Notes: generated from the sequence alone by a model not told the origin. Positions 44,855 to 56,289 are shown, counted from the stretch's first letter. The stretch: 64,000 nt of DNA from Anthoceros angustus (GCA_010909165.1 VJWM01000135.1:186001-250000); one strand, 5' to 3'. Program-made: numbers and translations.

Positions 44855-45783
44855 CTATGCTTCGGCCTTGTACAAGAAGGGCGTCCACCACTCGCCTTGG
44901 TACTTGGGGTATGGCGCAGTCCACTTCTGAGGCTGATCGAACTGGAGCTCGACAGAGTTGCCTGTGAGAGCCTCCTCAGCGCTTTCCGTCTCGAACGAGC
45001 CCTTCAGGACACGATCTAGCCGTAATTTCATGAACCTGCAAAAAATACAATAATACATAGGTATTCCCACTCCGATCCCACGCAGAGGTAAGGCACATGC
45101 AATACAGAGATAGGAAGCCTAGTCCTAACCCCTGAGGTTTAGGCTGGCACCGACGAGAGCTGCACTCACGTGATCCAGACGGCATCAGTCGAAACCAGGG
45201 CCACCGCAGGCCGGCTCAGCCGCTGCTTGTAGTCGGGGAATTCCTGCAGAAACTTAGGCTCGATGACGAGCCAGAAATCCTGCTTCCGGCCGTCCTCCCC
45301 GAATTTGCGGAGCCGCTCCTTGAGCAACTCTTGAAAATGCTCCTCCTCATCCAGCATGAATTTGGCGTTGGCAATGAGAAAATGGTAGGATGTCTTGGCG
45401 GCTGCCGCACTCGAATCCTGCTCCTCCTGCTTCACGGCCTCCTGCACAGACGAGCATCCTCAACACCGGCAAGGGCTGGTTGTAGGCTAGTGGCAAGGGC
45501 TGGTTGTAGGCTAGTAGCAAGGGCGGCTCCTCACCTCTGCCTGGCTGGCCACCACGGCCGAGAGCGGCCAGGGGGAGCGTGACGACCGGCGGCTTGTTAC
45601 GCCGCCGAATCGCCGCCTGAGCAGCGAGCATTCCTGCCGGTGCCGGAGCCGCTGCGGCGGCGGCTGCGAGAGGACGAGGTGCTGCTCGCCCGCCGCTCTC
45701 ACGCGCTCCCCAACATTGTCCGCCGGCCTCACGGCTGATACCGTTCCCAGAGCCGAGAGGGCCCCGGCCACCGCCGCTGTCAT
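44855..45783 (-). CDS. LCAA: Ycf54/LCAA, subunit of Mg-protoporphyrin IX monomethyl ester cyclase
   Basis: Plastid protein needed for the aerobic cyclase step of chlorophyll synthesis, acting with the CHL27/AcsF subunit. Three exons 45783-45535, 45441-45170, 45035-44855; 233 aa in phase. The first exon is Ala/Ser/Arg-rich (TAAVAGALSALGTVSAV, RRSSRSPWPLSAVVAS), a plausible transit peptide. The Ycf54 domain: SYHFLIANAKFMLDEEEHF, LLKERLRKFGEDGRKQDFWL, VIEPKFLQ, PAVALVSTDAVWITFMKLRL, RVLKGSFE. Algal and red-lineage homologues are plastid-encoded ycf54 and this is a nuclear copy. Intron 1 contains a 24-bp duplicated block (GGCAAGGGCTGGTTGTAGGC). Confidence 0.92.
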
Positions 45784-46127
45784 GGCGCTACCTCAACTCT
45801 ATCCTTCCAAAGGCGCACCTTCTGCAGAGTGGGATTCCCAAGCCACTTACCAGCACATTACACTCTGCATTGTTACCGCTTCAGGCATGCGTTGAAAGAT
45901 GCCCACGATATGGATATGAACATATTGGATGAGACAGCATGTGGAAAAGTGATTTTTAAGAGCGTTTTGAATAAAGCACTTCACAGCATATCTGCTGTGT
46001 CTTGCCTTGCCATCGGGGTATAGTTGTTAGTTACCAAGTCCCAACGGAAAGGAAAAATTCTTGCAATAAACTATAATAAACTTTTTAGTTTATATACTGT
46101 AATTTTGGGACCTCGGTAGGCACCCAT

Positions 46128-46199
46128 GGAGGTATAGCTCAGTGGTAGAGCAATCGGCTGCAGTCCGATAGGTCATCAGTTCAAACCTGGTTGCCTCCT
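46128..46199 (+). tRNA. trnC-GCA: tRNA-Cys(GCA)
   Basis: 72-nt cloverleaf: acceptor GGAGGTA/TGCCTCC with discriminator T (usual for tRNA-Cys); D-arm AGCTCAGTGGTAGAGC; anticodon stem ATCGG/CCGAT with loop CTGCAGT, anticodon GCA; T-arm ATCAG-TTCAAAC-CTGGT. The T-loop TTCAAAC departs from the common nuclear TTCGANNC. The T-stem includes a wobble pair. The first T-run is about 30 nt downstream. Confidence 0.9.
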
Positions 46200-47120
46200 C
46201 ATCCACTGCAGAACAGGTAGAGAGAGGGCATTTTGAAACTAGTGCGGCATGTTTTGTAGGCGGGTGGATACTCTGGGCCCTGGATTCTAGGGAGAGATTC
46301 CCTCCGACGACACGCACAAGACCTATCCGCGCCTTCTGTTCGTCCCATGGTGTCGCTCCCTTCGAGCTCATGCAGTGTAGCTCGACCAAATTCTGGAACG
46401 TACAGTGTGCAGCTGCCTAGGTCTGTGCGGTTAGATCGTAGAGGTTCGAAGGTTTGAATGTATACCTGCTTGGCAAAGGTCAAAGCGCATCCTGAACTTC
46501 GGAAGGGCTCACGTCTCATCTCTCTTCACCCCTTCACCGGGACCTTCAATCCTTCAATCTTTGGGTGCTGGCCGGACTTTGAAATTCTATTCGTCAGTGG
46601 ATGCGGTGAGACGTTTTGCTAAAGCAGTTTGCACTCAGTGGCTGGTTTGGGTTGGGTGTCCCACTCTCGGACTGATCTCCAATTCGAAGCTGCAAGATGT
46701 CGTGCATATTCATTCTGCTGTGTCAACTCACTGGTTGCCGAGCTGTACTCGTACTTGCTGCAGCTACCAGATTCTTTATTCTTCCCCCCGCTGTAACAAT
46801 TCAGGGTTTCCGATTGCGATAATCAGGCAGCGCACGCCAAAAGGGATTCGGAGTGCTCGGAGCCTCCGGCAGGGACGCAGTTTCTGCGGTTTGCTCGTGC
46901 GATTTTTGTGATACCAACCTGGCTCCAAGCCATTCCTTTGGCAGGTCTCCTAGGCGCGTCAGGGATGCTGAAAGCCACTTGTGATGAGCAAGATGCTGGG
47001 AGGAGAGCGGACGTGCTAGGAAACGCACGCCGTGGGGATTGGACCACCACGCGCTTGTAATGTATTAAGCAAAAGGGGATACTGGTTTCGAAAACACACG
47101 GAATACATCACGATAGGTGA
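46200..47120. other. Intergenic stretch between tRNA-Cys and UTP14
   Basis: Only short frames without homology. Likely contains the UTP14 3' UTR near 47.05-47.12 kb. Nothing else recognised. Confidence 0.45.
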
Positions 47121-47123
47121 TCC

Positions 47124-50100
47124 TCAAGCACGAGTTCTCCTTGACTTGGCATGAACAGCCTTCGAATGAACAGCCTTCGAATGAACAGCATTGGCACGAC
47201 CGACCTTCGCAGGAACAACCTTTGGAGAGGTTTGGATAGACTTGCCAGCTTTGGCAGGTGGCATGTTGTATTTAATTGGTTCGATATGCACTCCCGCGCT
47301 CTTCACCTCCTGGAGTATGGTCAGCGTGGAATGATTAAATAGGCATCACATGAGGAGTAGGGTAAACAGCCAATCCGAATTCGAGTTGAAACACTTACCT
47401 TTGGAGCGATCAGATTCCGGAAAGCTTTGTCAGAGTTGAAATCGGGGCCAATGGGCACACGTATGCTTCGTTCATACACCTCTTTCGACTTGAAAGGAAA
47501 AGGTAGGGACTGTGTGCTGAACTTCCGGGCCTGCAAATTTTAGAACGAACGTGAATACCACTGCCCTAAACAGCGCAAACGAAGCATACCTTCTTATCCG
47601 TCAAGAAGCAATTCGACAACGACATTACCTTCTTATCCGTCTTTTCACTGATTATTACGTGCTTGAGTTTTGCATCTTTCCGAGCCTTCATTAATGCCTG
47701 TTTCTTTGCCTGGAGGTCTGCTCGCTCTTTCAAAATCCAGGACGGTAAACCATGGCGTTGCTGGACATCTGTCCACTGTCCCCAGCCCGGTAGGGCAACA
47801 GGGCCTTCTGCAGACGGTAATTCCTCATCCACTGCTTTGGCTTTCTCCTCTTGAAATTCCGCTTCAACATCATCGCCAGCAAAAGCTCGCTTGATCAATT
47901 CTTGCTGAGACTCAAGTCCATTACGCGTCCGACCATCTGTGGCCCCTTCGTCATCTTGATCTTCCTCATCATCACTAAGGAAGGCCATCTGTGAAGGTTC
48001 CGCCAGGGCAGCCGCCCTAGCACCAGTATCAGGTGACTCAACATCATGGGAATCCAGATGAACTTGCTTTTGCTTCTGCGAGGTAGCAAAAAAGACTTCA
48101 GGTGGTTGCAGAGAAGCCGCTTGCCCATTTCTCTCGGAATCTTTCATCATTCCCTGGTCTTTTGGCTTCAAATCATGCTTCTTAACGGACCCATTTGTAG
48201 AAAACAGCCTTGCATGGCCTGTTTTCATGTGCTGTATCCTAGAATCAGATGGCGATGGAGTAGACCCTTCCTCCAGACTGATCTTTTCAGCCAGAGGCTT
48301 ATTTTGGGTACTGGTCTTTACATCAATTGGCCCTATTGCGACTGTTTTGTGATTTGACTTGCCATTCATCTGCAACACCATTCCACATTGTGAGGACAGC
48401 AGGAGCCATCATCGTTCTCTCAGCAGTCAATATCCAATGCACAACAAAAGATGATCACAAGGTGAGTTACTTACCAGTGTTAGCTGTGCCCCTTCCCATC
48501 CAGTAGACTGGGCAGCTGTACCTTCATCCCTGCTACTGGCTTGCTTCACTGCTAGCCCATTTTTACCTTCATCCTCATCACTGTCTTCCCGTTCACTGTC
48601 ACTGCTTCCATCAACCAGCATATCATTCTCCGCGTCTTTTGGAAGTTTTCGCAAGACTTTAGTCTTCCCAAAAGAAAGCCGGCCTGATTGCTCATCTTCT
48701 TTACCTGCCTCCTCAGAGTGATTCTCAACAAAAGAATCACCATTTTCAGCGGAGTTAAGTTGCTTCAAAGCAGCTATTGCATTTTCTTGAGCCTCTTTCC
48801 TCTTTTTCTCGATTGCCCTGGCCTGCAAAGGTATATAGACCAAAAGCCAATCAGTACTTTGCAACATCTAACACGATTCCTCTTGATAAACTCATCCTAA
48901 GAACAGTGCATCTAAGCAAATCTTAGAAAAGCCATCACACAGGCTCACGTAAGCCATACCATGAATGGAAGAGCAAACAATCCTGAAGTTGGGATTTCAG
49001 CCTCCCCATCTCCCTCCAGAGCTTTCAAAGTTGCCACCTTAGCTTTGGCAAGAACCTTGGCCCTGGGCTTTCCTCCAGAATTGTCTTCACCCTTACTGCA
49101 GTCTTCTTCATCATCGCTTGTGCTATCATCATCACTGCTGCTGCTCAGATTAGCAGAATGAATCTTCTTAGTCAGAAGAGCATGGCTGCGAAGTTGTTCA
49201 GCAATTGCATCTCGCACACCATCATCTGCATGGGCTTGCAATCCTCGTTTCAAGATTCTCTTTGCCCATCGAGAGGTATTTTTGTGCTTCAAAGTCATCC
49301 TTTCCTGGAAGTACAGTGCTTTGTCAGAAAAATAACCTACACAAACAGATTCTACAAAAGGCCAAATGAGCAGATGGTCAATGACTGTGATCAACAAATG
49401 CACAACAGTACCTGAGCTCGCTTGAACTCTTGTCTCAACACAGCTTCTTTTCCAGCCTCCGGATCAGCTTCAGTAAGAGCTGACTCAGAATCAGCCTTCT
49501 TCTTCTGTGTCTTCAGAAGCAGGCGATGAAAGGTTTTAGACTTGATCTTCTTGATGCGTTTGGCTGCTAATTCATGCTTAAACAGAAGACTCCGCATCTT
49601 TGATAGTTTCTCCTGCCGCTCCTTAACTTCTTCAACAGAGAACTGCAGAAATCAGGCAACATAAGCACCAGAGGAAAAACTACTCCTGAAGATTGCAGCC
49701 GTTTCAGCCCCAGAGATGCAACGACAACAAAGACCTCTCCCGAGTACCTTGTTCAAAGCAAGTGCTTCAGCTGCTTGCACGGTACTCCCATGAGTTGATC
49801 CACTGTCCTGAAGCAAATTAGCTATATCCTTCTCCAGTTGATTTTTTGGTTGGAACTTTGCTGCAAGGGAAGCGGTGGACATAGCTGGAAGCTCTGGTTT
49901 TTTGTTGAAAACAAGACATGGCGCCTCTCGGTTGGCTTTCACCAAGGGCTGCCACTTTGTAATGTCTTCCTTGGTGTTTTCATACGCAGCCAACCTTTCC
50001 ACCTTCTCCTGTATCACTTTCCGCAGGGGCGGTTGTAGCCGAGTAGAACTGCGATTCAATTGCTCCGTACGCTTCCTCAAAGCACCAAGCCTTGGCTTGC

Positions 50101-51168
50101 CTTCCATAGCTGACACAAACTCCTCCCCAGCCAAGGACTGAGAGCCTGGACCTGCTGAAGGGTTCAAATGCATCTCAAGTTCTTCGTGTGCTTCACTGAC
50201 ACCATGCCTCCTCTTCCTCTTTTTTTGACCTGAACAGTCTCCAAGTCATGGACTAGGAACGTAAGTCAACTGACGTAAGTCTCAGGCAGGTCTCTGGACC
50301 AAACGACATCAAACCAGCCATAGAAGACCAGAGATCTCAAACAGAATGTACAGCCCGGACCTAGTATATAGCTTGCATCATTTCCTGTAAAATCACTGAT
50401 CAAATCCAAGTGCCTCTCTTCATCATCTTCCTCCTCGGCAGCATCGTCCTCATCATCCTCATCCATGTCCAGATCATCAGCAGATGACACGTGCTCGTCA
50501 TCTTCGTTCTTCTCATCAGCAAACCCAGCTTCCTCCTCCTCCTTATCAGGATCATCTTCATCTCCGTCCTCTTCGTCTGCATCATCATCCGAGTCCTCTT
50601 CGTCACTGTTGAGATCCACCAAGTGTGGACCCTTTACCTTCAATCTCTTGGGATTCCTTTGGGGAACTTCACCCTCATCATCGTCCCCGAATGCACATTC
50701 TTCAGGAATCTCCTCGTCCTGCATCCCACAAAGCAAGTAAACCCCTTTGCTACCGATAATGAAGAGCAACCGATAAGATCATCCACCGAGTACTCACAAA
50801 CCACTTCCGGCATTGCATCAGACACGGAAATTCACGTCACCGACCTCGAAGTCCGGAGGCAACTCGTATTCCAGCCGATCGATATTATCAAACCGCCGAT
50901 TTTTACCGGATTCTTCGTCTGGTACACCCTCTTCGTACTCGTAAACATCTCCCAAATTCAGTTCATTTTCCTGCTGATCGTCATCCTCAGCTTTTGAATG
51001 CCTCGACAAATTCAGCTCCTTCTGCAGAGCTGCCGGATAGCGAGGGCCGGACTTTTGCTTCCGATTGAGAGATCCTCCATTTTCTTTGAATCTCTTGCTC
51101 GGAGGCTGTCCACCTCGCCTCCTTCCCTTGTCCTTCCCGACATTTCGAGGCCGCTTGTTGGACGGCAT
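47124..51168 (-). CDS. UTP14: UTP14, U3 snoRNA-associated small-subunit processome protein
   Basis: Nucleolar factor of the SSU processome that activates the DEAH helicase Dhr1/ECM16 during 18S rRNA maturation. About nine exons from ATG 51168 (MPSNKRPRNVGKDKGRRRGG, Lys/Arg-rich) to the stop at 47124. In order: N-terminal YEYEEGVPDEES, a long acidic stretch (50720-50400), then the UTP14 core (LRKRTEQLNRSSTRLQPPL, VERLAAYENTKEDITKWQPL, AKFQPKNQLEKDIANLL), KIKSKTFHRLLLKTQKKKAD, ERMTLKHKNTSRWAKRIL, GWGQWTD...PSWILKERADLQAKKQ, and C-terminal HIEPIKYNMPP. Lys/Glu-rich low complexity is normal for the family. The extreme C-terminus carries a species-specific 5-residue repeat (AVHSK). Exact limits of several middle exons are approximate. 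Confidence 0.93.
47150..47196 (-). repeat. 15-bp coding repeat at the UTP14 C-terminus
   Basis: Three copies of GAATGAACAGCCTTC (plus-strand view), the last with one change, encode AVHSK-AVHSK-AVHAK in UTP14. Confidence 0.8.
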
Positions 51169-51489
51169 CGCGGTGGCAGAATTCCGGAGCTGGCCAGCGC
51201 CAGACGATTGATTCGGAGAAATCCTCCTTGTCCAAAGAGATCTTTGAATAAAATTCTTCTTCTTCTTCCTTACCTCCTGAAAGTCCAACTCCAAAACCCT
51301 ACATATACCCTAAATCTTATGCCCTAAGACAACATATATAGATACTTATAAATACGACCAAGATCGCCACGCTAGTCATTCTTCCTTCGTTTCGCACTGG
51401 GCAATCCCTCTCCCGTTGCGTCTTGTTTTCGCCGTTGACGGTCCGCTCTTGTGCCGGGATTGTGGTTTTCGCTCTGTTTTGTGTCTGGA

Positions 51490-51590
51490 ATCTTGTAGAG
51501 TTGTGTTGCTTCTTGTCGGTAGAGTTGTGTTGCTCCTCATCGTTAGAGTTGTGTCGCTTTCTCATCGGTGGAGTCGTGTTGTTTCTCATC
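51490..51590 (+). repeat. Degenerate tandem repeat upstream of UTP14
   Basis: Four imperfect copies of a roughly 24-30 bp unit, (G)GTAGAGTTGTGTTGCTTCTCATCG, in head-to-tail order. Located upstream of the UTP14 start, so in its 5' flank. Confidence 0.7.
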
Positions 51591-51893
51591 GGATGATGAA
51601 CAGTACAGAATCTTAGGACACCTTCGGACACAGTTTGACAATGCTGTGGATGAGATGGAAACTGTTGCTGACGATATAAATCAGTCCTGTTCTATGGCTT
51701 GGGTTTCTTCTTTTATTACTTTAGCTTCAGTCCTGCCTCTCTCTCGTGATGATCAACACTTTCGTTCTACTGAATGCTCTTGTAGCGATGCGGAAGAACA
51801 ATGGAGACCTGAACTGAAGAGGGTTGCTGTGTGCGTTCTTATCCCAGCTTACGATATGATTCTGCCGTGTTATGACCTTTCTACATCTTTGTC

Positions 51894-52060
51894 GAGCCCC
51901 AGTCTGGCTGACTGCCCTTTCTAACGCTGCAGAGCTCCAGTCTGGCTGACTGCCCTTTCTAACGCTGCAGAGCCCCAGTCTGGCTGACTGCCCTTTCTAA
52001 CGCTGCAGAGCCCCAGTCTGGCTGACTGCCCTTTCAAACGCTGTAGAGCCCTAGCCTGGC
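51894..52060 (+). repeat. 38-bp minisatellite, about four copies
   Basis: Unit GAGCCCCAGTCTGGCTGACT plus GCCCTTTCTAACGCTGCA. The first three copies are near-identical and the last diverges (CTAGCCTGGCTGGTTGCC). Noncoding. Confidence 0.9.
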
Positions 52061-53054
52061 TGGTTGCCTCCAAGGATTGGGTGTGATATGACTGGAAAGT
52101 GAACGCTAAGTGACTCTAGGGTCTAGTCTGCAAGTTAGGGTTAGGTCTTGCTGCGTGTAGTCGAATGTGATCTTCCTTTTGCAAGGGAAGTGAGTTAACG
52201 CCTTGCGTGAGGAAAACAACAGTGTAGTCCGTTGTCCAGGGAGTTACTCTCAGGTAGGTCTCAAAAACAGTGTTTTAAAGTGAGGGGCAGTGTTGGTTCT
52301 CTCACTTTAGGGTGACCGTCCTTAAATCGTCACGGACCTGGCTGTGATGAAGTTCCCAGCTTAAAATCAAGATTGGTTCCCGTGTGCCCACAAGTTCAGA
52401 AGTAACAAAGCACGAACATAGCTGGACCATAGACGACAACCACAGGGAGCTGTCTCGGCGGAGGCAAGTGTTCCGTCGCTACTCCTCGCTTGTGCTACCA
52501 GCGATCTTGAACTAGTGACATGAACTAGAAAAATGAATTACAGCTCTTGGCTTTATCTCGATCTGGTCTGCCCACTCGTACCCCTGCAGTCGACCTCATG
52601 CACTTCCGTGGGGCTTATGCTGTGCATGTGGGCAGTGTGGCAGTGTTCCTAGTATCTTGTTCGCTGTCTTGCACGACGAAAGTAAGCCAACTATGTGTCT
52701 GGTGACTTACACCGGTTCTGGAATCAGAGCCCGCAAGCACACTCGACTCCTGGAGATACTCGTGATGCAGAGCCAGTAAGAACAACCGGATTTTTGAACC
52801 TGGGGATTGTAGGCGTTACTCGAGGGGCACTAAGACTGTATACCTCAAGGGGCCTGTGCGTCCTGTTGCAGGAAGCTTTCAACCGTAAATACCTGGACTT
52901 GCCCTCGGATCGAATCCCTGCCTTGAACAAATGGTCTCGGATTCCTGGTCATTGCAATTGGCAGCGTCGGAGCGATGCTGCACAATCTTAAAACATCGGC
53001 CATTTCAGCCACTTCCTCTTACGCCCACGTTTTCGTTTCGTAATTCAGCGAACG
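52061..53054. other. Intergenic stretch upstream of second PPR gene
   Basis: No supported gene. A 12-mer TGGAATCAGAGC at about 52720-52731 is one change from the TGGTATCAGAGC primer-binding site of Ty1/copia elements, but no LTR pair was found. The right end probably holds the PPR promoter. Confidence 0.4.
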
Positions 53055-56006
53055 ATGCAGCCAAGTGAGCATGATGCAGCCCTTTTAGCACATACTGCTA
53101 GTCGTGTACTCGATGTGCATGTGTTTCTGGTTTACTCAATCAGACATATTCCCAGTGCACCTCATCGGCTTCGCAAGGATATAAGTTCGTTCACGAGAAT
53201 GTCTTTCTGGGAGGAGTGGGGGCCAGGAGGTCTTGTGGCTACGGTCTTCACTGGGCCAAACGTTGGGTTGGGTACCAGGCGACATCGACAGACCTCCCGT
53301 TGCTCGCCTGACTTCCTGCACTGGGAGTCCCAGGAGACCCTCTCGGTGAAAAACTCCAACAGGCCAGGTTGGGTGGTGGCTGCTCTGGGTATGCACATGG
53401 GGCGTCATATCCCGACATGGAGCTTGCCGGATGACCGCCGGTCTGCAGTAACGGCTGAAACTGTGAGCGAATCATGTCAGCACGGCAAGGTCAGGGAAGC
53501 TGTTGAGGCTCTGGGAGTTCTGGTGCAGACGGACTGCCGTATTTCCTCATCTCTGTTTTTTTCTGTCTTGAAAACGTATGGGTGTAGAAAGGATCTGGTT
53601 TTGGGTCGCCGTGTGCATGCTCTCAGTGTGGAGAAAGGGTATGAGTCGGACACGTTTCTGTGCAACCACATCCTGAGAATGTATGCCTCTCATGGCAGGT
53701 TGCAGGAAGCGATGGATGTGTTCACCGTGGTTGCCAATCCAGATGCCTTCATGTGGTCTTCCATAATTACTGCTTACGTGAAACATGGGCAAGCTAAGCA
53801 GGCCATACAGCTCTATCAGCAGATGCGGAGATCGGGTGTGAAGCCAGATGGCCATGTGTTTGTAGGAGCCCTTCAGGCTTGTGCAAGGGCAGGAGACTTG
53901 GAAAGTGGGCAGCAGGTGCATGCTGATGTGCTGGCCAGTGGAGTTGAGCCTGATTTGTTTGTTTGGAATTGCTTGGTGGACATGTATTGCAAGTGTGGGA
54001 GCTTGGAAAATGCTCAAAGGCTGTTTGACGAGCTTCCATGCAAAGATGTGGTGACATGGAACGCCATGATAGCAGGATATTCGCAGCAGGGCATGGGGCA
54101 GGAAGCCCTTTATCTTTTCAGCGCTATGCAGCAAGAAGCCATTGCTGCGCCCGATTCTGTGACATTTGTGTCTTTGCTGCAGGCCTGTGCAAGTGTGGGT
54201 ACTACTGTTTTGGAGAAGGGTAAGCAGCTTCATGCACAAATTGGAGAACAAGGGCTTCACGCAGATGTTCTTTTAGGTAGCTGTCTGGTAAATATGTACG
54301 CAAAGTGTGGCAGCCTTGAGGATGCTCAAGGGGTGTTTGACAGACTTGATCAAAAAAATGTGGTGACGTGGACCTCTCTGATAGGAGGGTATGCCCAGCA
54401 GGGCATGGGCCAGGAAGCACTTCGCCTTTACACTGCTATGCAAGAGGATGGCATTGTTGCGCCCGATTCTGTGACTTTTATGTGCCTCCTGCAAGCATGT
54501 GCAAGTGTGGGCACTTCAGCTCTGGAGCAGGGGAAACAGCTTCATGCACAGATTCGGGGACGGGGGCTTCACACTGATGTGTCTGTGGGCAACAGTTTGG
54601 TGAACATGTATGCAAAGTGTGGCAGCTTGGAAGACGCTCAAGGAGTGTTTGACAGGCTTCCTCTCAAAAATGTAGTGACATGGACTACTCTGATTGCAGG
54701 ATATTCCCAGCAAGGTATGGGCCAGGAAGCCCTTTGTCTCTACAGTGCCATGGAACAAGAAGGCCTCGCTGCACCTGATTCTGTGACATTCGTGTACCTC
54801 CTACAGGCATGTGCAAGTGTGGGTATACCAGCTTTGGAAAAGGGGAAGCAGCTCCATGCACTGATCGGAGAACAAGGGCTTCATGCTGATGTTGCTGTGG
54901 CAAACAGCTTGGTAAACATGTATGTGAAGTGTGGCAGCTTAGACGATGCTCAGGTCGTGTTTGGCAGACTAGGCCACAAAAACGTGGTGACTTGGAATAG
55001 CATGATAGCAGGATACTCTCAGCTGGGCATGGGGCAGGAAGCCATTCATCTTTACCGGGCTATGCAAGAAGAGGGCAATCTTGAGCCTAGTACTGTGACA
55101 TTTGTGTGCCTCCTGCAGGCATGTGCAAATGTGGCAGCGTTGCATCTGGGAAGGCAACTCCATGCACAAATTGAAGAACAAGAGCTGCAAACTGTTCTAG
55201 CCATTGGTTTGATCAATATGTATGCCAAGTGTGGGAGCATGCTTGCTGCACAGCAGGTATTTGAGGCATTGCCCAAAAGAGACATTGTCTCTTGGTCTGC
55301 ACTGATTGCAGGATACAGCCGTCAAGGAGACAGTGAAGTGGTCTTTGACTTAATTCGCAGGTTGGAAGGGGATGGCCTACAGCCAGATGGCGTCATATCA
55401 TTGAGTGTACTGACAGTGTGCAGTCATGCGGGTCTAGTGAAGAAGGGGAGAGAGTACTTTGAATCAATGACAAAAGACAATGGCATCACTCCTACGATGG
55501 AGCACTACGCTTGCATGGTGGATCTCTTGGGACGTGCAGGCGAACTGGACGAGGCACTAGCATTGGTAAGGACAATGCCAGCACTTCCCGATGCTGCAGT
55601 TTGGCGGACACTACTGGGTGCTTGTCAGAAGTGGAGTAACGTGGAGGTTGGACGTTATGCATTTGATGAAGTAGTGAAACTGGACGAAAACGATTCAGCA
55701 CCATATGTGTTGATGTCAAACATCTACACAAGTGTGCAGATGTGGGAGGAGGCCCAGGAGATGCAGGTAAGAAGAAAGGGAAGGGGGGCCTGGAAGCAGC
55801 CAGGCCAGAGCTGGTGGACAGACATGTACGGACTGGTGCATACTTTCGTGGTTGGGGATATAAACCATCAGGAGAGCGAAGGTATATATTCAATGCTGAA
55901 GGATGTAGTCTCAAAACTGAAGGAACAAGATGACGTGCCGCATGTGGACCCGCCATCACAGGACATCATTGGAGAGGACGCATTTGTCCGGGTACAGCTT
56001 CAATGA
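53055..56006 (+). CDS. PLS-class PPR protein ending in E motifs (no DYW deaminase)
   Basis: Intronless, 983 aa, start ATG 53055. PPR repeats run from about residue 160 to 840, including four consecutive 104-residue blocks (LVNMYAKCGSLEDAQGVFDR, NVVTWTSLIGGYAQQGMGQE, GKQLHAQI). Then E1/E2 with a PG-box-like segment KQPGQSWWTDMYGLVHTFVV and a final part KDVVSKLKEQDDVPHVDPPS. It stops there, where a DYW domain would begin; no HxE or CxxCH follows before the TGA, and none is readable downstream in other frames. Such E-class proteins work in organelle RNA editing or processing by recruiting a deaminase in trans (family knowledge). N-terminal targeting peptide not obvious: residues 1-100 are Ser/Arg-rich but begin acidic (MQPSEHD); Met 49 (MSFWEEWG) is an alternative start. 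Confidence 0.9.
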   Translation: MQPSEHDAALLAHTASRVLDVHVFLVYSIRHIPSAPHRLRKDISSFTRMSFWEEWGPGGLVATVFTGPNVGLGTRRHRQTSRCSPDFLHWESQETLSVKNSNRPGWVVAALGMHMGRHIPTWSLPDDRRSAVTAETVSESCQHGKVREAVEALGVLVQTDCRISSSLFFSVLKTYGCRKDLVLGRRVHALSVEKGYESDTFLCNHILRMYASHGRLQEAMDVFTVVANPDAFMWSSIITAYVKHGQAKQAIQLYQQMRRSGVKPDGHVFVGALQACARAGDLESGQQVHADVLASGVEPDLFVWNCLVDMYCKCGSLENAQRLFDELPCKDVVTWNAMIAGYSQQGMGQEALYLFSAMQQEAIAAPDSVTFVSLLQACASVGTTVLEKGKQLHAQIGEQGLHADVLLGSCLVNMYAKCGSLEDAQGVFDRLDQKNVVTWTSLIGGYAQQGMGQEALRLYTAMQEDGIVAPDSVTFMCLLQACASVGTSALEQGKQLHAQIRGRGLHTDVSVGNSLVNMYAKCGSLEDAQGVFDRLPLKNVVTWTTLIAGYSQQGMGQEALCLYSAMEQEGLAAPDSVTFVYLLQACASVGIPALEKGKQLHALIGEQGLHADVAVANSLVNMYVKCGSLDDAQVVFGRLGHKNVVTWNSMIAGYSQLGMGQEAIHLYRAMQEEGNLEPSTVTFVCLLQACANVAALHLGRQLHAQIEEQELQTVLAIGLINMYAKCGSMLAAQQVFEALPKRDIVSWSALIAGYSRQGDSEVVFDLIRRLEGDGLQPDGVISLSVLTVCSHAGLVKKGREYFESMTKDNGITPTMEHYACMVDLLGRAGELDEALALVRTMPALPDAAVWRTLLGACQKWSNVEVGRYAFDEVVKLDENDSAPYVLMSNIYTSVQMWEEAQEMQVRRKGRGAWKQPGQSWWTDMYGLVHTFVVGDINHQESEGIYSMLKDVVSKLKEQDDVPHVDPPSQDIIGEDAFVRVQLQ
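53979..55214 (+). repeat. Four-copy 312-bp tandem array in the second PPR gene
   Basis: The landmark (G/A)A(C/T)ATGTA(T/C)G.. AAGTGTGG occurs at 53979, 54291, 54603 and 54915 (312-bp steps), with the next at 55215 (300 bp). Each unit is 104 codons and adds one residue to the 103-codon unit of the other PPR gene, mainly through an extra residue in the KGKQLHAQI region. Confidence 0.9.
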
Positions 56007-56289
56007 ATTGTGAGGGAAGCCCAAGGCTCCCCTTATATAGATTTCATAGGTTATATTCTCTTTTAGTGAATATATCAAGTATTTTATATTCCTCTTAATT
56101 TAGAGGGCCTGTAGGACCTTACAACAATGAAAATATCCAGCTCAAAGGTGCGGAGAGCGAAGTTATACCAGTGGCCTATCGATCCATTGTGCTTGTCAAG
56201 CAGTCCCGAAGAGCCTAACTACTAAGCAAAAAACATATATTAAGCAGTCATGTCTAGGATATCTATCAAGAGCACTCCTGAAGGGGAAA

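Noticed and set aside
51568..51924. 118-codon plus-strand frame starting MESCCFSSDDEQ
   Set aside because: Runs into a noncoding minisatellite and has no recognisable homology; could be a transcript, but I cannot support a gene.
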